Both the position numbers and the translations under genes were made by a program. Of a DNA stretch of 64,000 nt, positions 9,611 through 20,877 are shown one piece after another (position 1 is the stretch's first letter; every line of letters begins with the position of its first letter). The DNA lies in assembly GCF_001720485.1 (NCBI RefSeq), contig NZ_CP017114.1, positions 620,001 through 684,000 of the forward strand, read 5' to 3'. Below the pieces are notes generated by a model. That model did not search any database, was not told the origin of the DNA, and saw only the letters and a program-made list of their open reading frames with translations. The stretch comes from Cobetia marina. Its GTDB lineage: Bacteria > Pseudomonadota > Gammaproteobacteria > Pseudomonadales > Halomonadaceae.

Positions 9611-11035
9611 TCAGCGGCGTTGCTTGCGTTCCTTGCGGGCTTCCTTGGTGCGCGCCAGTGAACGCTCTTTCGCGCGCTCGCGGTCATCGCTGCCCTGGGC
9701 GCCGTCGAAGGGGTTGTCGCCTGAGCGGAACTCAAAGCGCATCGGCGTGCCCTTGACCTTGAGCACCTTGCGGAAGGTGTTGGTCAGATAGCGCTTGTAG
9801 GCTTCCGGCAGCTTGTTGGTCTGGTTGCCGTGCACCACGATCAGCGGCGGATTGGCGCCGCCCTGGTGCGCCATGCGCAGCTTGATGCGACGGCCGTTGA
9901 CCATCGGCGGCTGGTGCGCCTGAGTGGCATCCTGCAGCAGGGTGGTCAGGCGCTTGGTCGACCAGCGGGCCACGGCACTCTCGAAGGCGCGGTCGATGGA
10001 CGGGTAGAGGTCACCCACCGCCGTACCGTGCAGTGCGGAGATGAAGTGCAGGTCGGCGTAGTCGGCAAAGCCCAGGCGACGCTTGATCTCGGAACGCATC
10101 TTCTCCTTGGCTTCGCTTTCCAGGCCATCCCACTTGTTGACCACCAGCACCAGAGCGCGACCGCTGGTCAGCACGAAGTCCAGCAGGTGGAGATCCTGCT
10201 CGACCAGTCCCTGACGGGCATCGAGCACCATCACGGCGACGTTGCACTTCTTGATCGCTTCCAGGGTCTTGATGATGGAGAACTTCTCCACCACTTCGCG
10301 CACGTTCTTGCGGCGACGGATCCCCGCGGTATCGACCAGCAGATACGGCTTGCCACGACGCTCGAAGGGAATCTCCACGGCGTCGGTGGTGGTGCCGGCC
10401 TGATCAAAGACGACCACGCGCTCCTCGCCCAGCAGGCGGTTGACCAGCGTCGACTTGCCGACATTCGGGCGACCGATGATGCCGATGCGCACGCCGCGGT
10501 CATCCAGCTCCGGATGCAGGTCCTCGTCTTCGCCTTCCTCGACTTCCGGGTAGGGCGAGAGCACCTCTTCCAATAACGTGGTGACGTTGCGGCCATGCTC
10601 GGCGGCGATGGCGCGCGGGTCACCCAGACCCAGGGTCCAGAAGTCGGACTTGCCGATTTCCTCGTCCATGCCGTCGGTCTTGTTGACCACCAGCCAGGTC
10701 TTCTTCTGGTTGATGCGCAGGTGGTTGGCGATGGCTTCATCGGCCATGTTCAGGCCGGCGCGCGCGTCGACCATGAACAGCACGATGTCGGCCTCATCGA
10801 TGGCGGCCAGCGACTGGCCCGCCATCATCAGGTCGATACCTTCCTCGTCACCGCTGATGCCGCCGGTGTCGATGACGGTGTAGGGCTTGCCACCGACCTT
10901 GCCGGTGCCGTACTTGCGGTCACGGGTCAGGCCCGGGAAGTCGGCGACCAGGGCATCACGGGTCTTGGTGAGGCGATTGAATAGCGTCGACTTGCCGACA
11001 TTCGGGCGGCCGACCAGGGCGATCACGGGGTTCAT
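9611..11035 (-). CDS. der: Ribosome biogenesis GTPase Der (EngA)
   Basis: A 474-residue tandem GTPase needed for 50S subunit maturation. Two G domains are evident: the first begins [17 protein letters not shown] with DTGGI and NKTD, and the second has [25 protein letters not shown] and NKWD. An acidic linker ([10 protein letters not shown]) joins them. The C-terminal KH-like domain includes [13 protein letters not shown], and the tail is basic ([19 protein letters not shown]), as expected for rRNA contact. In related genomes der follows bamB closely; here 399 bases with a hairpin lie between them. Confidence 0.98.
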   Translation of the reverse strand: MNPVIALVGRPNVGKSTLFNRLTKTRDALVADFPGLTRDRKYGTGKVGGKPYTVIDTGGISGDEEGIDLMMAGQSLAAIDEADIVLFMVDARAGLNMADEAIANHLRINQKKTWLVVNKTDGMDEEIGKSDFWTLGLGDPRAIAAEHGRNVTTLLEEVLSPYPEVEEGEDEDLHPELDDRGVRIGIIGRPNVGKSTLVNRLLGEERVVVFDQAGTTTDAVEIPFERRGKPYLLVDTAGIRRRKNVREVVEKFSIIKTLEAIKKCNVAVMVLDARQGLVEQDLHLLDFVLTSGRALVLVVNKWDGLESEAKEKMRSEIKRRLGFADYADLHFISALHGTAVGDLYPSIDRAFESAVARWSTKRLTTLLQDATQAHQPPMVNGRRIKLRMAHQGGANPPLIVVHGNQTNKLPEAYKRYLTNTFRKVLKVKGTPMRFEFRSGDNPFDGAQGSDDRERAKERSLARTKEARKERKQRR

Positions 11036-11434
11036 GAAATCTCACAGCATTCGCAGGGATAGCATCGATGCCGGCCCCGGGCGGTCTGCTTCGAACCATG
11101 ACGGCTGGAAAGCACCTTGTGCAGGCAGGGCGATAGCGATGATATCGGACTTGGGTCACTGAAGGGCGTCGTCGGCAGGCGCCTGACGAGGCGTGTCTCC
11201 AGTATGGCCCGCAGAGTGGGCCTTGGCACTCTCTGCGGAAATGATCTCGTGGCTGAGTTCAGCGAATCTGCCGACACCTTGGCGCGTCAGCCGACTCGTG
11301 TGGTCAGCGGGGGCGGTATTCTAGCACTGCGAGCATGACGCTACCAATGGCGTAGACGGCATTGCGTGCCCACAACGCATCAACGGCAGCACTGGGGCTG
11401 CCGTTGATGCGTTGCAGAGGCTTCCCGACCGGAC
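11036..11434. other. Gene-free stretch between bamB and der
   Basis: No credible gene is seen. The stretch holds one 18-bp stem hairpin near the bamB end and presumably the der promoter, for which no convincing -35/-10 pair was found. Small open frames here lack ribosome sites and family signatures. Confidence 0.6.
11373..11414 (-). terminator. Hairpin downstream of bamB
   Basis: An 18-bp perfect stem (CAACGCATCAACGGCAGC / complement) with a 6-base loop begins 20 bases after the bamB stop. There is no T run, so it may act as a partial terminator or an RNA-stability element. Confidence 0.6.
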
Positions 11435-12595
11435 TCAGGGAGCTTCGAGATCCAGTGCGGTCAGCTCGCCATCATTGGTGTAGACGAAGATGCGCTTGCC
11501 TTCGGTGAGCGGCGTGATGCTGATGCCGTCGCCACCGACGTCGTAGCGGCCAGCCATTTCCCCACTCTGGGCATCGATCAGGTGCACGTAGCCTTCATAA
11601 TCTCCCACCACCAGCTTGCCATCGATGAAGGCGGGTGAGGTCAGCCAGCGACCCTCGAGGTCTTCCGATTTCCACAGCACGTTGCCGGTGTTGGCATCCA
11701 TCGCCAGGATGTGGCTGGCGTTGTCGATGCTGAACAGGTAGTCACCCACGACGATCGGTGTCAGGTAGCTGGAGGAAGGCTTGTCCCACAGCGGCTCGCC
11801 ATTGCGAGCATCCAGCGCGATCAGACGGCCGTTGTAGCTGGTGACGTACAGGCGACCGTCACGGGTCAGCACCGGCTGGCCATCCAGATCCACCAGCTGG
11901 TCCACTTCGGTACGCCCGGAGGGCACCGCGACCCGCAGGTCCCACAGCTCCTGACCCGAGCGGTTGTCCAGGGTCACGAGCTTGCCATTGGCGAAGCCGG
12001 CGAAGGTGACCGGCTGGATGACGCGCGGTGCGCCGGTGCCGCGCAGCGTCAACGCGGGGATGGTCGCGGAATAGACCCACTGTTCCTCGCCGGTGAAGCG
12101 ATCCAGTGCGGTCACGCTGCCATCGACGCTCTGCACCACGATCAGCTCCTCGTTGTACTGAGGTGCGGCCAGCACTTCGCTGGAGACTCGCGTGCTCCAT
12201 TCGATGCTGCCGTCCTGCTGGTCAATGGCGCTGACCTTGCCATCGCGGGTACCGACATACAGACGAGACGGGTCGGCATTCAATGCACTGGTGATGCCGG
12301 CCGGCAGGGTGATCTGCCAGACCTCGTCGCCGGTCTTGGCATCGAAGGCTTCCAGCTCACCCTCTTCTGCCGCCACGAACAGCCGGTCATTGGCCACGAT
12401 GGGGGCCAGCGGGTAGTGAGCGCGACCCAGGCCGTTGCCGACCGATTCGCTCCAGGCGGAATCCAGCGCCACCGTGGCATCGAAGTCGACGAGTTCCTTG
12501 GGGGCATACTCTGGCTGGGCACTGCTGGCGCAACCGGCCAACAGGCTGACGGTCAGCAGTGACACAGGCAGCGACAGGCGGTGATTCAGTTTCAT
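11435..12595 (-). CDS. bamB: Outer membrane assembly lipoprotein BamB
   Basis: A 386-residue beta-propeller subunit of the BAM complex, which inserts beta-barrel proteins into the outer membrane. The signal peptide ends in a lipobox (SLLAGC, acylated Cys about residue 22). The rest consists of PQQ-like blades with recurring LxALDxxTGxxxW patterns, for example LEAFDAKTGDEVWQI, VSAIDQQDGSIEWST, VTALDRFTGEEQWVY and LIALDARNGEPLWD. The start ATG overlaps the yfgM stop by four bases (ATGA), indicating translational coupling. Confidence 0.96.
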   Translation of the reverse strand: MKLNHRLSLPVSLLTVSLLAGCASSAQPEYAPKELVDFDATVALDSAWSESVGNGLGRAHYPLAPIVANDRLFVAAEEGELEAFDAKTGDEVWQITLPAGITSALNADPSRLYVGTRDGKVSAIDQQDGSIEWSTRVSSEVLAAPQYNEELIVVQSVDGSVTALDRFTGEEQWVYSATIPALTLRGTGAPRVIQPVTFAGFANGKLVTLDNRSGQELWDLRVAVPSGRTEVDQLVDLDGQPVLTRDGRLYVTSYNGRLIALDARNGEPLWDKPSSSYLTPIVVGDYLFSIDNASHILAMDANTGNVLWKSEDLEGRWLTSPAFIDGKLVVGDYEGYVHLIDAQSGEMAGRYDVGGDGISITPLTEGKRIFVYTNDGELTALDLEAP

Positions 12596-13248
12596 GACGG
12601 GCTCTCCACGGCGAGGTCGGCGAGTTTCAGATCCAGCCCGTAGACCGGCTGGCCGCTCTGCTCGGACAGGCGGCTGGCTTCTTGATAGGCCGCGACGGCT
12701 TCATCACGCTTGCCTTGTGCCACCAGTGCATCCCCGCGCACGGCGGCGGCCTGTGCCGCGAGGGTCGTGGGCGGGTTCTCCAGCAGGCTCAAGGCCTTGT
12801 CCTGCTCGCCGAGCTCCACATGGAGTCGGGCCAGACGCAGGCTGGCCAGCCCCTTGAGATAGCTGTCGGCGTCGCTGTCCACCACGCTCTGCAGTGCCTT
12901 GGCGGCAGCGTCGAGGTCATCGGCCTTCACCGACATGCTGGCATCCAGCAGATGGGCCATCTGGGTATAGAGACTGTCGGCGTGCTCGCTTTCCAGCTCA
13001 CTGATCAGGTTGCGTGCCCGCTGGACACCCGCATCTTCCAGCGTGGGCTGACTGACGAGGCTGATCAGCTGCTGATAGCGCATGGAGGCTGCCTCGGACT
13101 GACTGGCCTCGTAATTCTGCCAGGCCTTGAAGGCAAAGATGCCGGCACCGGCCAGCACGACACCGGCGATCAGTGACTTGCCGTTCTCGCTCCACCAGCG
13201 CTTGATGGCCTCAAGCTGTTCTTCTTCGCTTCTGAGCTCTTCCGCCAC
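12592..13248 (-). CDS. yfgM: YfgM-like periplasmic TPR protein (SecYEG ancillary subunit)
   Basis: A 218-residue protein with a short cytoplasmic N-terminus (SEEEQLEAIKRWW), one membrane span (LIAGVVLAGAGIFAFKAW, about residues 24-41) and a helical TPR-like periplasmic domain. This matches YfgM, which associates with the SecYEG translocon and periplasmic chaperones. The start is GTG, with AAGGAG eight bases upstream. It lies between hisS and bamB, the standard order. Function is taken from the family. Confidence 0.92.
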   Translation of the reverse strand: MAEELRSEEEQLEAIKRWWSENGKSLIAGVVLAGAGIFAFKAWQNYEASQSEAASMRYQQLISLVSQPTLEDAGVQRARNLISELESEHADSLYTQMAHLLDASMSVKADDLDAAAKALQSVVDSDADSYLKGLASLRLARLHVELGEQDKALSLLENPPTTLAAQAAAVRGDALVAQGKRDEAVAAYQEASRLSEQSGQPVYGLDLKLADLAVESPS

Positions 13249-13335
13249 GGGCGGTCTCCTTGACCTGGCCGGTACGCCGGCACATGCATTCGGGAGGCGG
13301 GGCGCACTGGCCCCGCCGGATATTCACTGGCTGTC

Positions 13336-14619
<1,284 letters not shown>

Positions 14620-14732
14620 CGTTCTCTCCTGAATCCTTGCGCATCTCCCCGCGGCAGCGGCATGCAACAGCATGACGTCAGGCGGGGAGACGAAGGCGCA
14701 TCGTGATGATGCGCAAGCCGACTGAGACGTGC

Positions 14733-15863
14733 TCAGCCCTGGCGGATGATGGTATCGGCCTCACGGGCCTCTTTTTCGGCGACCTTGTCTCGAATCAGAC
14801 GTTCCAGGTCATCGACGAGCGTGTCGTTGGTCAGCTTGCTGGCCGGCTTGCCGTCCAGATAGACCAGATTCGCCGGGCTGCCGCCGGTCAGACCGACATC
14901 GGTCTCCTTGGCTTCACCGGGGCCGTTGACGACACAGCCGATCACCGAGACGTTCAGCGGCGTCAGCACGTCCTCGAGGCGATTCTCCAGCTCGTTCATG
15001 GTCTTGATGACGTCGAAGTTCTGACGTGAGCAGCTGGGGCAGGCAATGAAGTTGATGCCCTTGGCACGCAGCTTGAGACTCTTGAGCATGTCGAAGCCGA
15101 CCTTGATCTCCTCGACCGGGTCCGCGGCCAGCGAGACACGAATGGTGTCGCCGATGCCGTCCATCAGCAGCATACCGAGGCCGATGGAGGATTTCACGGT
15201 ACCGGAACGCAGACCGCCGGCTTCGGTGATCCCCAGGTGCAGCGGCTGTTCGATGCGCGTGGCCAGATCGCGATAGGCGGCGACGGCCATGAAGATGTCG
15301 CTGGCCTTGACGCTGACCTTGTATTCCTGGAAATCAAGGCGATCGAGGTGATCGATGTGGCGCATGGCGGATTCGACCAGCGCGGCCGGCGTCGGTTCGC
15401 CGTATTTCTTCTGGAGGTCCTTTTCCAGGGAGCCTGCGTTGACGCCGATGCGGATCGGGATACCGTTGTCACGTGCGGCACTGACCACGGCACGCACACG
15501 GTCTTCACGGCCGATGTTGCCCGGGTTGATGCGCAGGCAATCCACGCCGAGCTCGGCGACGCGCAGGGCGATCTTGTAGTCGAAGTGGATATCGGCCACC
15601 AGCGGGATGTTGCTCTGCTGCTTGATGCGACCGAAGGCTTCAGCGGCATCCATGTCCGGCACGCTGACACGCACGATATCGGCACCGGCATCCTCGAGGC
15701 GCTTGATCTGCGCGACGGTGGCGGCGACATCGTTGGTGTCGGTATTGGTCATGCTCTGCACGGAAATCGGTGCATCGCCGCCGACGGCGACGTTGCCGAC
15801 ATGAATCTTGCGCGAGACGCGGCGCTTGATGGGGGAGTGACTATGCATGGGATTCCGGATCAT
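14733..15863 (-). CDS. ispG: 4-hydroxy-3-methylbut-2-enyl diphosphate synthase (flavodoxin)
   Basis: The penultimate MEP-pathway enzyme for isoprenoid precursors; it uses a [4Fe-4S] cluster. Motifs: [63 protein letters not shown], and the cluster ligands in ACPSCSR and [11 protein letters not shown]. The ATG at 15863 overlaps the rodZ stop (ATGA). A second ATG at 15848 ([10 protein letters not shown]) matches where many homologues begin and has GGAA a few bases upstream, so the true start may be there. Confidence 0.97.
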   Translation of the reverse strand: MIRNPMHSHSPIKRRVSRKIHVGNVAVGGDAPISVQSMTNTDTNDVAATVAQIKRLEDAGADIVRVSVPDMDAAEAFGRIKQQSNIPLVADIHFDYKIALRVAELGVDCLRINPGNIGREDRVRAVVSAARDNGIPIRIGVNAGSLEKDLQKKYGEPTPAALVESAMRHIDHLDRLDFQEYKVSVKASDIFMAVAAYRDLATRIEQPLHLGITEAGGLRSGTVKSSIGLGMLLMDGIGDTIRVSLAADPVEEIKVGFDMLKSLKLRAKGINFIACPSCSRQNFDVIKTMNELENRLEDVLTPLNVSVIGCVVNGPGEAKETDVGLTGGSPANLVYLDGKPASKLTNDTLVDDLERLIRDKVAEKEAREADTIIRQG

Positions 15864-16876
15864 TCACCGAGTGTGAGTTTGGCGACGGTGCCGCGTGTGG
15901 CGCTTTTCAGATCAACCGGCTCGTTCATGTATTCAAGGACGACGCCCGCAGATTTGCCGATGGTGAGCTTGAAAGGCGGCTTGCCTTCCAGCGTCTTGCT
16001 GCTGCCTGGCGGGTTGGTGCCGTAAAGCAGTTTCTTGCCATCAGCATCACGGATATCGGTCCAGGAATCCGTATTGAAGGTCAGTGTCAGCTTGCGCGGG
16101 TCAGCGGCAGGGGCAGGGGCAGGGGCGGTAGCTTCCTGTACCGCTTGCGGTTCTGTCGTGTCCTCTGCGCCGGCAGCCGCGGTGTCGCTTGCGGTGTCCG
16201 CCGCGAGGCTGGCATCCGCCGGCGTGGTGCCGGTTTCGCTGACGTCGCCGCCAGTCGTGGCCGGAGTCGCCCCGGGTGTCGTCGCGACGGATTCGCCGGC
16301 GCTGGCCTCCCCGGCATCGTCAGTGGCAGGCGCTGCTGCCGTCTGGGAGAGGGTCAGCTCGATCGAGCCATCGGCATTGACGACCGGTGAGCCATCGTCG
16401 GTCGCGCCTTCGCTGAGGGGGGCGGCGTCGGACGTCTCTGACGGTGAGGTGCGTCCATAGTCTCCACTCTGCCACCAGACGTAGCTGAGGCCGATCAGTC
16501 CGGCGATGACCAGCAGGCTGACGAGTCGAAACAGGTACTTGCCCAGCTTGCCGGGCGGGCGCACCGAGGGGCTCATCGCAGGAGGATGGCGCTCCACCTC
16601 GGTGGTGCCGAACTGGGCATTGTACTGGCCGACGACCGCTTTCTCATCCATGCCCAGCAAGCGGGCATAGGCGCGCAGGTAACCGCGGCGGTAGGCCGCG
16701 ATGGGGATCTGGTCGTAGTGGTCGCGTTCCAGGTCATCGACCAGACTGGGGCGCAGGTTGAGCTGTGTTGCCACTTCATCACGTGACAGCCCCTGATGCT
16801 CCCGCTCAGCCTTGAGAAGCTTGCCAGGCAGTGTGTCGCTGACGGACATGTCAGGGGAGGGCTGATGTTCGCTCAT
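15860..16876 (-). CDS. rodZ: Cytoskeletal regulator RodZ
   Basis: A 338-residue morphogenesis protein that links MreB to the elongation machinery. An N-terminal helix-turn-helix of the Xre type spans about residues 16-85 ([32 protein letters not shown]). One membrane span lies near 113-134 ([20 protein letters not shown]). A long Ala/Thr/Pro/Glu-rich periplasmic linker follows, then a C-terminal DUF4115 beta domain ([21 protein letters not shown]). AAGGA lies six bases before the ATG. It is translationally coupled to ispG. Confidence 0.94.
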   Translation of the reverse strand: MSEHQPSPDMSVSDTLPGKLLKAEREHQGLSRDEVATQLNLRPSLVDDLERDHYDQIPIAAYRRGYLRAYARLLGMDEKAVVGQYNAQFGTTEVERHPPAMSPSVRPPGKLGKYLFRLVSLLVIAGLIGLSYVWWQSGDYGRTSPSETSDAAPLSEGATDDGSPVVNADGSIELTLSQTAAAPATDDAGEASAGESVATTPGATPATTGGDVSETGTTPADASLAADTASDTAAAGAEDTTEPQAVQEATAPAPAPAADPRKLTLTFNTDSWTDIRDADGKKLLYGTNPPGSSKTLEGKPPFKLTIGKSAGVVLEYMNEPVDLKSATRGTVAKLTLGE

Positions 16877-16938
16877 GGCGCATCCTTGTAGGGAAGAACG
16901 GACGACCGGATACCTGTCCGGGTACTCTTCCGGTATTG

Positions 16939-16972
16939 CTGTGAACAGTTACTGTAAACAACTGCTGTGAAC
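16939..16972. promoter_or_regulatory. Three iterated CTGTRAAC motifs at 13-bp spacing
   Basis: CTGTGAAC, CTGTAAAC and CTGTGAAC start at 16939, 16952 and 16965, an exact 13-bp period, 63-96 bases before the rodZ start. The arrangement looks like an operator for a repeat-binding regulator. No known motif is assigned. Confidence 0.5.
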
Positions 16973-17178
16973 GATGGTCGTGAAAACGGGTGACTGCCAA
17001 CAGGAGTGACCATCCGCTCCGGCTGTCGAGCTGACATGCCACGACGGTGACGTGACCTCGTCGGCGATGGCAAGCCGTCATGCCATGTTGACGTCGGCAC
17101 TATACCAAGGCCGGGCCAGAATTTTCACCGGCATTTCGGTCTTCCGGTGCCTCAACGAAGCAACCTGTCGCCGAGTGA

Positions 17179-17196
17179 CGCCCGGTGAGCCGGGCG
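17179..17196 (-). terminator. Short GC hairpin after pilW
   Basis: A 7-bp stem CGCCCGG / CCGGGCG with a 4-base loop lies about 43 bases beyond the pilW stop. There is no T run, so it is only a weak terminator candidate. Confidence 0.4.
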
Positions 17197-17238
17197 CGCA
17201 GGGCGTTTCCCGCGTCACGCCACGCCCGAGCCCCGGTT

Positions 17239-18048
17239 TCATGGTGTGCGGATGACCGCGCGTCCGGCCTCGCGTGTTCTGATCTGCTCCAGCTGTCGGC
17301 CGTAGAGGTCCGCCAGACGTGCATCACCGCGTGCCACGGCGACATCCACGGCCAGTTCCAGACTGTCACTGTCGGTGCCGTTCAGTCGGAAATATCGGCT
17401 CAGCGCCTGCTGGGCAGCGTCATCGTCACCGGCTTCATGTTCCATGCGCGCCTTGGCGAGCCACGCCTCGGCTTCCCGCGGGTTGATCTTGACGGCACGA
17501 TCGAAGTTCGCCCGTGCCTCGCTCGTCTTGCCCAGCTGCAGCTGACAGCGCCCCAGGTTGGTGTAGAGCTGGCCGCGGTTATCATAGGTCAGATCCTGCG
17601 TGGCTTTTTCCAGCTGCTCGCAGGCGGCGACGTATTCCCCGCGCGAGTACAGGAATGCCGCATAGTTGTTGCGTGCCCGCGTGAACGAGGGGTCACTGGC
17701 GATGGACTGCTTGAAGTAGTCATCTGCCAGCACGTTCTCGCCCTGACGCTGATAGATCATCGCCAGCCCGGCCTTGGCTTCGGCATTCCCCTGCTGCAGC
17801 TTGAGTGCCTTCTGGAAGGCATTGTCCGCGCGTTGCAACTGATTACGACTCAGATAGGCCTCGCCAAGTTCCACATAGGCCGTCGATGCCTTGTTGTCAT
17901 CGGGGGCCGCGTAAGGGTCATTGGTTTCCACGCGCGTCGCGCAGCCCGACAGGGTCAGGCCGGCAAGACTCAGGCACAGCAGCATGCCGCGAACTCGCGC
18001 CGTGGCGCCGCGGCGGGAAAAGCGATGAAGTGGCAGACGACTCGACAT
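17239..18048 (-). CDS. pilW: Type IV pilus biogenesis/stability lipoprotein PilW (PilF-like)
   Basis: A 269-residue TPR lipoprotein, the pilotin that in relatives localises and multimerises the PilQ secretin. The signal peptide ends in a lipobox (LTLSGC). About six TPR helix pairs follow, for example AYVELGEAYLSRNQLQRADNAFQKAL, AGLAMIYQRQGENVLADDYF, NNYAAFLYSRGEYVAACEQL and TNLGRCQLQLGKTSEARANF. GAGGA precedes the ATG. The place between rlmN and rodZ matches pilF in Pseudomonas. No other pilus gene lies in the window. Confidence 0.92.
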   Translation of the reverse strand: MSSRLPLHRFSRRGATARVRGMLLCLSLAGLTLSGCATRVETNDPYAAPDDNKASTAYVELGEAYLSRNQLQRADNAFQKALKLQQGNAEAKAGLAMIYQRQGENVLADDYFKQSIASDPSFTRARNNYAAFLYSRGEYVAACEQLEKATQDLTYDNRGQLYTNLGRCQLQLGKTSEARANFDRAVKINPREAEAWLAKARMEHEAGDDDAAQQALSRYFRLNGTDSDSLELAVDVAVARGDARLADLYGRQLEQIRTREAGRAVIRTP

Positions 18049-18236
18049 GCAATCCTCGCGAGATAAGGCTCGTGATCTGCCTGCGGGCGAGGATCGCTGC
18101 AGGCAACAGAAGCGCCTCCATCAAAGCGCTGCACTCCAGACAAGTCAAGGCGGGTTTGTCAGGCAGGGCGGTGGGGGTCGTCACAGTCGCGCGGCAGGCA
18201 TCCCCATGGGCCATTTGCGGCTTCCCCGCGCGAAAA

Positions 18237-18265
18237 CGCCAGCCATGAAAAGCTCATGGCTGGCG
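18237..18265 (-). terminator. Intrinsic terminator of rlmN
   Basis: A 12-bp stem (CGCCAGCCATGA / TCATGGCTGGCG) with a 5-base loop is followed on the minus strand by TTTTCGCG, 53 bases after the rlmN stop. Confidence 0.8.
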
Positions 18266-18317
18266 CTGGGAGTCACCGTGGTGGCCTCAGGTATCTGGCC
18301 CCGACAAGTGCTCTGGC

Positions 18318-19475
18318 TCAGTCGGCGTCGAGCTGGATGGCGTTGATGTAACGCTCGGCGCGACGGGTGCGGTCCTTGACCTGACCGACCAGCTGGCCAC
18401 AGGCGGCGTCGATGTCATCGCCACGTGTCGCGCGCACCGGGGCGGTGTAGCCCAGCTCATAGAGACGCTGCTGGAAGCGCATCACCTGATTGCGTGACGG
18501 CTTCTCGTAACCGGAATGCGGGAACGGGTTGAACGGGATCAGGTTGATCTTGCACGGCAGCTCGTCGAGCAGCGCGGCCAGTTCCTCGGCGTGCTGGATC
18601 TGGTCGTTGACGTCCTTGATCAGGGTGTACTCGATGGTGACGATACGCGCGTCGTCACACTTGGCCAGGTAGCGATGGCAGGAGTCGAGCAGCGCGCGGA
18701 TGTTCCACTTGCGGTTGATCGGCACCAGCACGTTGCGCAGTTCATCGTTGGCCGCGTGCAGCGAGATCGCCAGGCTGACGTCCATCTCGTCGCCGAGCTG
18801 GTCCAGCTTGGGCACCACACCGGAGGTGGAGAGGGTGACGCGACGCTTGGACAGGCCATAGGCGTTGTCGTCCAGCATCAGCTTCATTGCCGGCACGACG
18901 TTGTCGTAGTTCATCAGCGGCTCGCCCATGCCCATCATCACCACGTTGGTGACTGGACGCTTGCGGGTGTCCTTGCGGTCTTCGGCGCCACGGGTGGCGA
19001 CCCACACCTGGCCGATGATCTCGGCGGCGGTCAGGTCACGCTCGAAGCCCTGCTTGCCGGTGGAGCAGAAGCTGCAGTCCAGCGAGCAGCCGACCTGGGA
19101 AGACACGCACAGGGTGCGACGATTGCCGTTCTCGGACGGAATCAGCACGGTCTCGACATAGCTGCCGTCGCTGACTTCCAGTACCCACTTGCGGGTACCG
19201 TCCTTGGACTCGCCTTCATAGACGATGCCCGGCGCGCGAATCTCGGCGACCTGCTTGAGGCGTTCGCGCAGGGGCTTGGCGAGATTGGTCATCTCGTCGA
19301 AGCTGTCGACGCCTTCCTGGTGAATCCATTTCATCACCTGGGTGGCGCGGAATTTCTTCTCGCCGATGCTCTCGAAGAAGGCTTCCATCGCCGGGCGCGG
19401 CAGGCCAAGCAGGTTGGTGAGCTTCACGTCGGCAGGTGCCGCGGCATCGGTAGCGGTTGCAGTGGTATCAGTCAT
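18318..19475 (-). CDS. rlmN: 23S rRNA (A2503-C2)/tRNA (A37-C2) methyltransferase RlmN
   Basis: A 385-residue radical-SAM methyltransferase. The cluster motif CxxxCxxC is in [16 protein letters not shown]. Also seen are [67 protein letters not shown], and [15 protein letters not shown] with the methyl-carrying Cys. The N-terminus has a roughly 15-residue Ala/Thr-rich extension before [10 protein letters not shown]. It has its own terminator and lies between ndk and pilW as in Pseudomonas. Confidence 0.97.
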   Translation of the reverse strand: MTDTTATATDAAAPADVKLTNLLGLPRPAMEAFFESIGEKKFRATQVMKWIHQEGVDSFDEMTNLAKPLRERLKQVAEIRAPGIVYEGESKDGTRKWVLEVSDGSYVETVLIPSENGNRRTLCVSSQVGCSLDCSFCSTGKQGFERDLTAAEIIGQVWVATRGAEDRKDTRKRPVTNVVMMGMGEPLMNYDNVVPAMKLMLDDNAYGLSKRRVTLSTSGVVPKLDQLGDEMDVSLAISLHAANDELRNVLVPINRKWNIRALLDSCHRYLAKCDDARIVTIEYTLIKDVNDQIQHAEELAALLDELPCKINLIPFNPFPHSGYEKPSRNQVMRFQQRLYELGYTAPVRATRGDDIDAACGQLVGQVKDRTRRAERYINAIQLDAD

Positions 19476-19832
19476 GGTCTCGGGCCGGTCGTGTCAGGGA
19501 TGGGCAGGCGTCAGCCACAAGGATAGACGTCTGCAGGGTGGCGCTGTCAGCGGAGGTGGCGATGAATCGCGGACCTCAATGGACACTCGCAGTCAGGCAA
19601 TGGGCAGGGAATGGCCGCACGGCACTGGCGGAGGTAGCTGCAGGGCTTCAAGAAAAGCGTATCGGACCTGCTCAAGCGTCGAATCTGCTTCAGGGAATGC
19701 AGGTTGGCGCACGACGCTTCAGCACGTCCGATACCACGACGGCCCCGCCACGCAGGCAGGGCCGTCGAGTCATGCACGGCTGGTGATATCACGCCCGCAA
19801 GGGACAGACATCATCAGGCGCACAAGGCGAAA
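19476..19832. other. Gene-free stretch between ndk and rlmN
   Basis: No gene is supported. A 9-bp GC hairpin after ndk is the only structure seen. A promoter for rlmN is expected here but none was recognised. Confidence 0.55.
19737..19767 (-). terminator. Hairpin downstream of ndk
   Basis: CGACGGCCC / GGGCCGTCG form a 9-bp stem with a 13-base, partly paired loop, 66 bases past the ndk stop. There is no T run. Confidence 0.5.
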
Positions 19833-20258
19833 TCAACCGCGCGGGCAGATTTCGTTGTCGCCGAAGAAGTAGGCGATTTCGCGAGCAGCGGATTCCGGCG
19901 CGTCAGAACCGTGAACGGCGTTGGCGTCGATGGAAGTGGCGAAGTCTGCACGGATGGTGCCAGCTTCTGCTTCCTTCGGGTTGGTAGCGCCCATCAGGTC
20001 GCGGTTCTTTGTGATGGCGTCTTCGCCTTCCAGCACCTGGATCATGACCGGGCCGGAGGTCATGAAGCCGACCAGCTCACCGAAGAAGCCACGTTCGCTG
20101 TGCTCAGCGTAGAAGCCTTCGGCCTGTTCCTTGGACAGGTGAACCATCTTGGAAGCGACGATCTGCAGACCGGCCTTCTCGAAGCGAGAGTAGATCTCGC
20201 CGATCACGTTCTTGGCGACGGCGTCCGGCTTGATGATGGACAGAGTACGCTGGGTCAT
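19833..20258 (-). CDS. ndk: Nucleoside diphosphate kinase
   Basis: A 141-residue enzyme that balances NTP pools by phosphate exchange through a phosphohistidine. It begins [17 protein letters not shown], and the catalytic His lies in [13 protein letters not shown]. The frame is open upstream to 20393, but the ATG at 20258 has AGGAG eight bases before it and matches the family's N-terminus. In Pseudomonas ndk follows the isc operon; here it follows iscA after a tandem-repeat region. Confidence 0.98.
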   Translation of the reverse strand: MTQRTLSIIKPDAVAKNVIGEIYSRFEKAGLQIVASKMVHLSKEQAEGFYAEHSERGFFGELVGFMTSGPVMIQVLEGEDAITKNRDLMGATNPKEAEAGTIRADFATSIDANAVHGSDAPESAAREIAYFFGDNEICPRG

Positions 20259-20444
20259 GGTGAATCTCCTGAGACAAGCTTTGAAGAGCCGCACGGCCTG
20301 GGGCCTTGCGGCGGAAAAAGGGCTCTGTCGACGCAGGGCTCGACAAAAGTGGGCGGCATTATAGCTGCTCGCGTCATCCACTGCATCCATCATGCGGATA
20401 CTGGATGACGCGCGGATGGCAGGCGTCTTGTCTGCAATGACGCT

Positions 20445-20552
20445 CTACGCGCTGAGCCAGCTCTATACGCTGATGCTGGATCTACACGCTGAGCCAGGTC
20501 TACACGCTGAGCCAGGTCTACACGCTGAGCCAGGTCTACACGCTGAAGCTCT
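20445..20552. repeat. 18-bp tandem repeat spanning the iscA stop codon
   Basis: Exact 18-bp units (CTACACGCTGAGCCAGGT) start at 20482, 20500 and 20518. A diverged unit at 20536 forms the last codons and stop of iscA, and weaker copies lie at 20445 and 20463. Because 18 is a multiple of three, each copy repeats the Ser-Val-stop triplets of iscA in the same frame. This looks like slippage or duplication of the gene's 3' end. Confidence 0.85.
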
Positions 20553-20862
20553 CGCCACAACCACACTCGTCCTTGACGTTGGGGTTGTTGAAGCGGAAGT
20601 AGCGGTTCAGACCGTCCTTGACGTAGTCCACTTCGGAGCCGTCGAGCACGGCCAGCGCTTCGCTGTCGACATAGACAGTCGCGCCGTGATCGACGAAGAC
20701 GACATCTTCCTCGTTGGCCTCATCGGCGAAGTCGAGCACGTAGCTGTAGCCGGAGCAGCCGCTGGGCTTGACCGAGACGCGCAGGCCAAGGCCGTGGCCG
20801 CGCTCGGCCAGCACGACACGGATCTGGTCGGCGGCGGAGGGGGAAATCGACAGGTGTGCCAT
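20536..20862 (-). CDS. iscA: Iron-sulfur assembly A-type carrier IscA
   Basis: A 108-residue A-type carrier for Fe-S assembly. The three conserved cysteines are C36 ([12 protein letters not shown]) and C100/C102 ([11 protein letters not shown]). The line [16 protein letters not shown] is typical of the Isc-operon form. GGGAG precedes the ATG, and it begins 15 bases after iscS, so the two are co-transcribed. No iscU intervenes, unlike the usual iscR-S-U-A order. The 3' end is part of an 18-bp tandem repeat. Confidence 0.94.
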   Translation of the reverse strand: MAHLSISPSAADQIRVVLAERGHGLGLRVSVKPSGCSGYSYVLDFADEANEEDVVFVDHGATVYVDSEALAVLDGSEVDYVKDGLNRYFRFNNPNVKDECGCGESFSV

Positions 20863-20877
20863 GAGCAGTCTCCCGGG

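Larger units (their letters stand above)
16877..17238. other. Gene-free stretch between pilW and rodZ
   Basis: No gene is supported. It contains a triple 13-bp-spaced motif at 16939-16972 upstream of rodZ and a short GC hairpin at 17179-17196 after pilW. Open frames here have no ribosome site or family signature. Confidence 0.6.
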
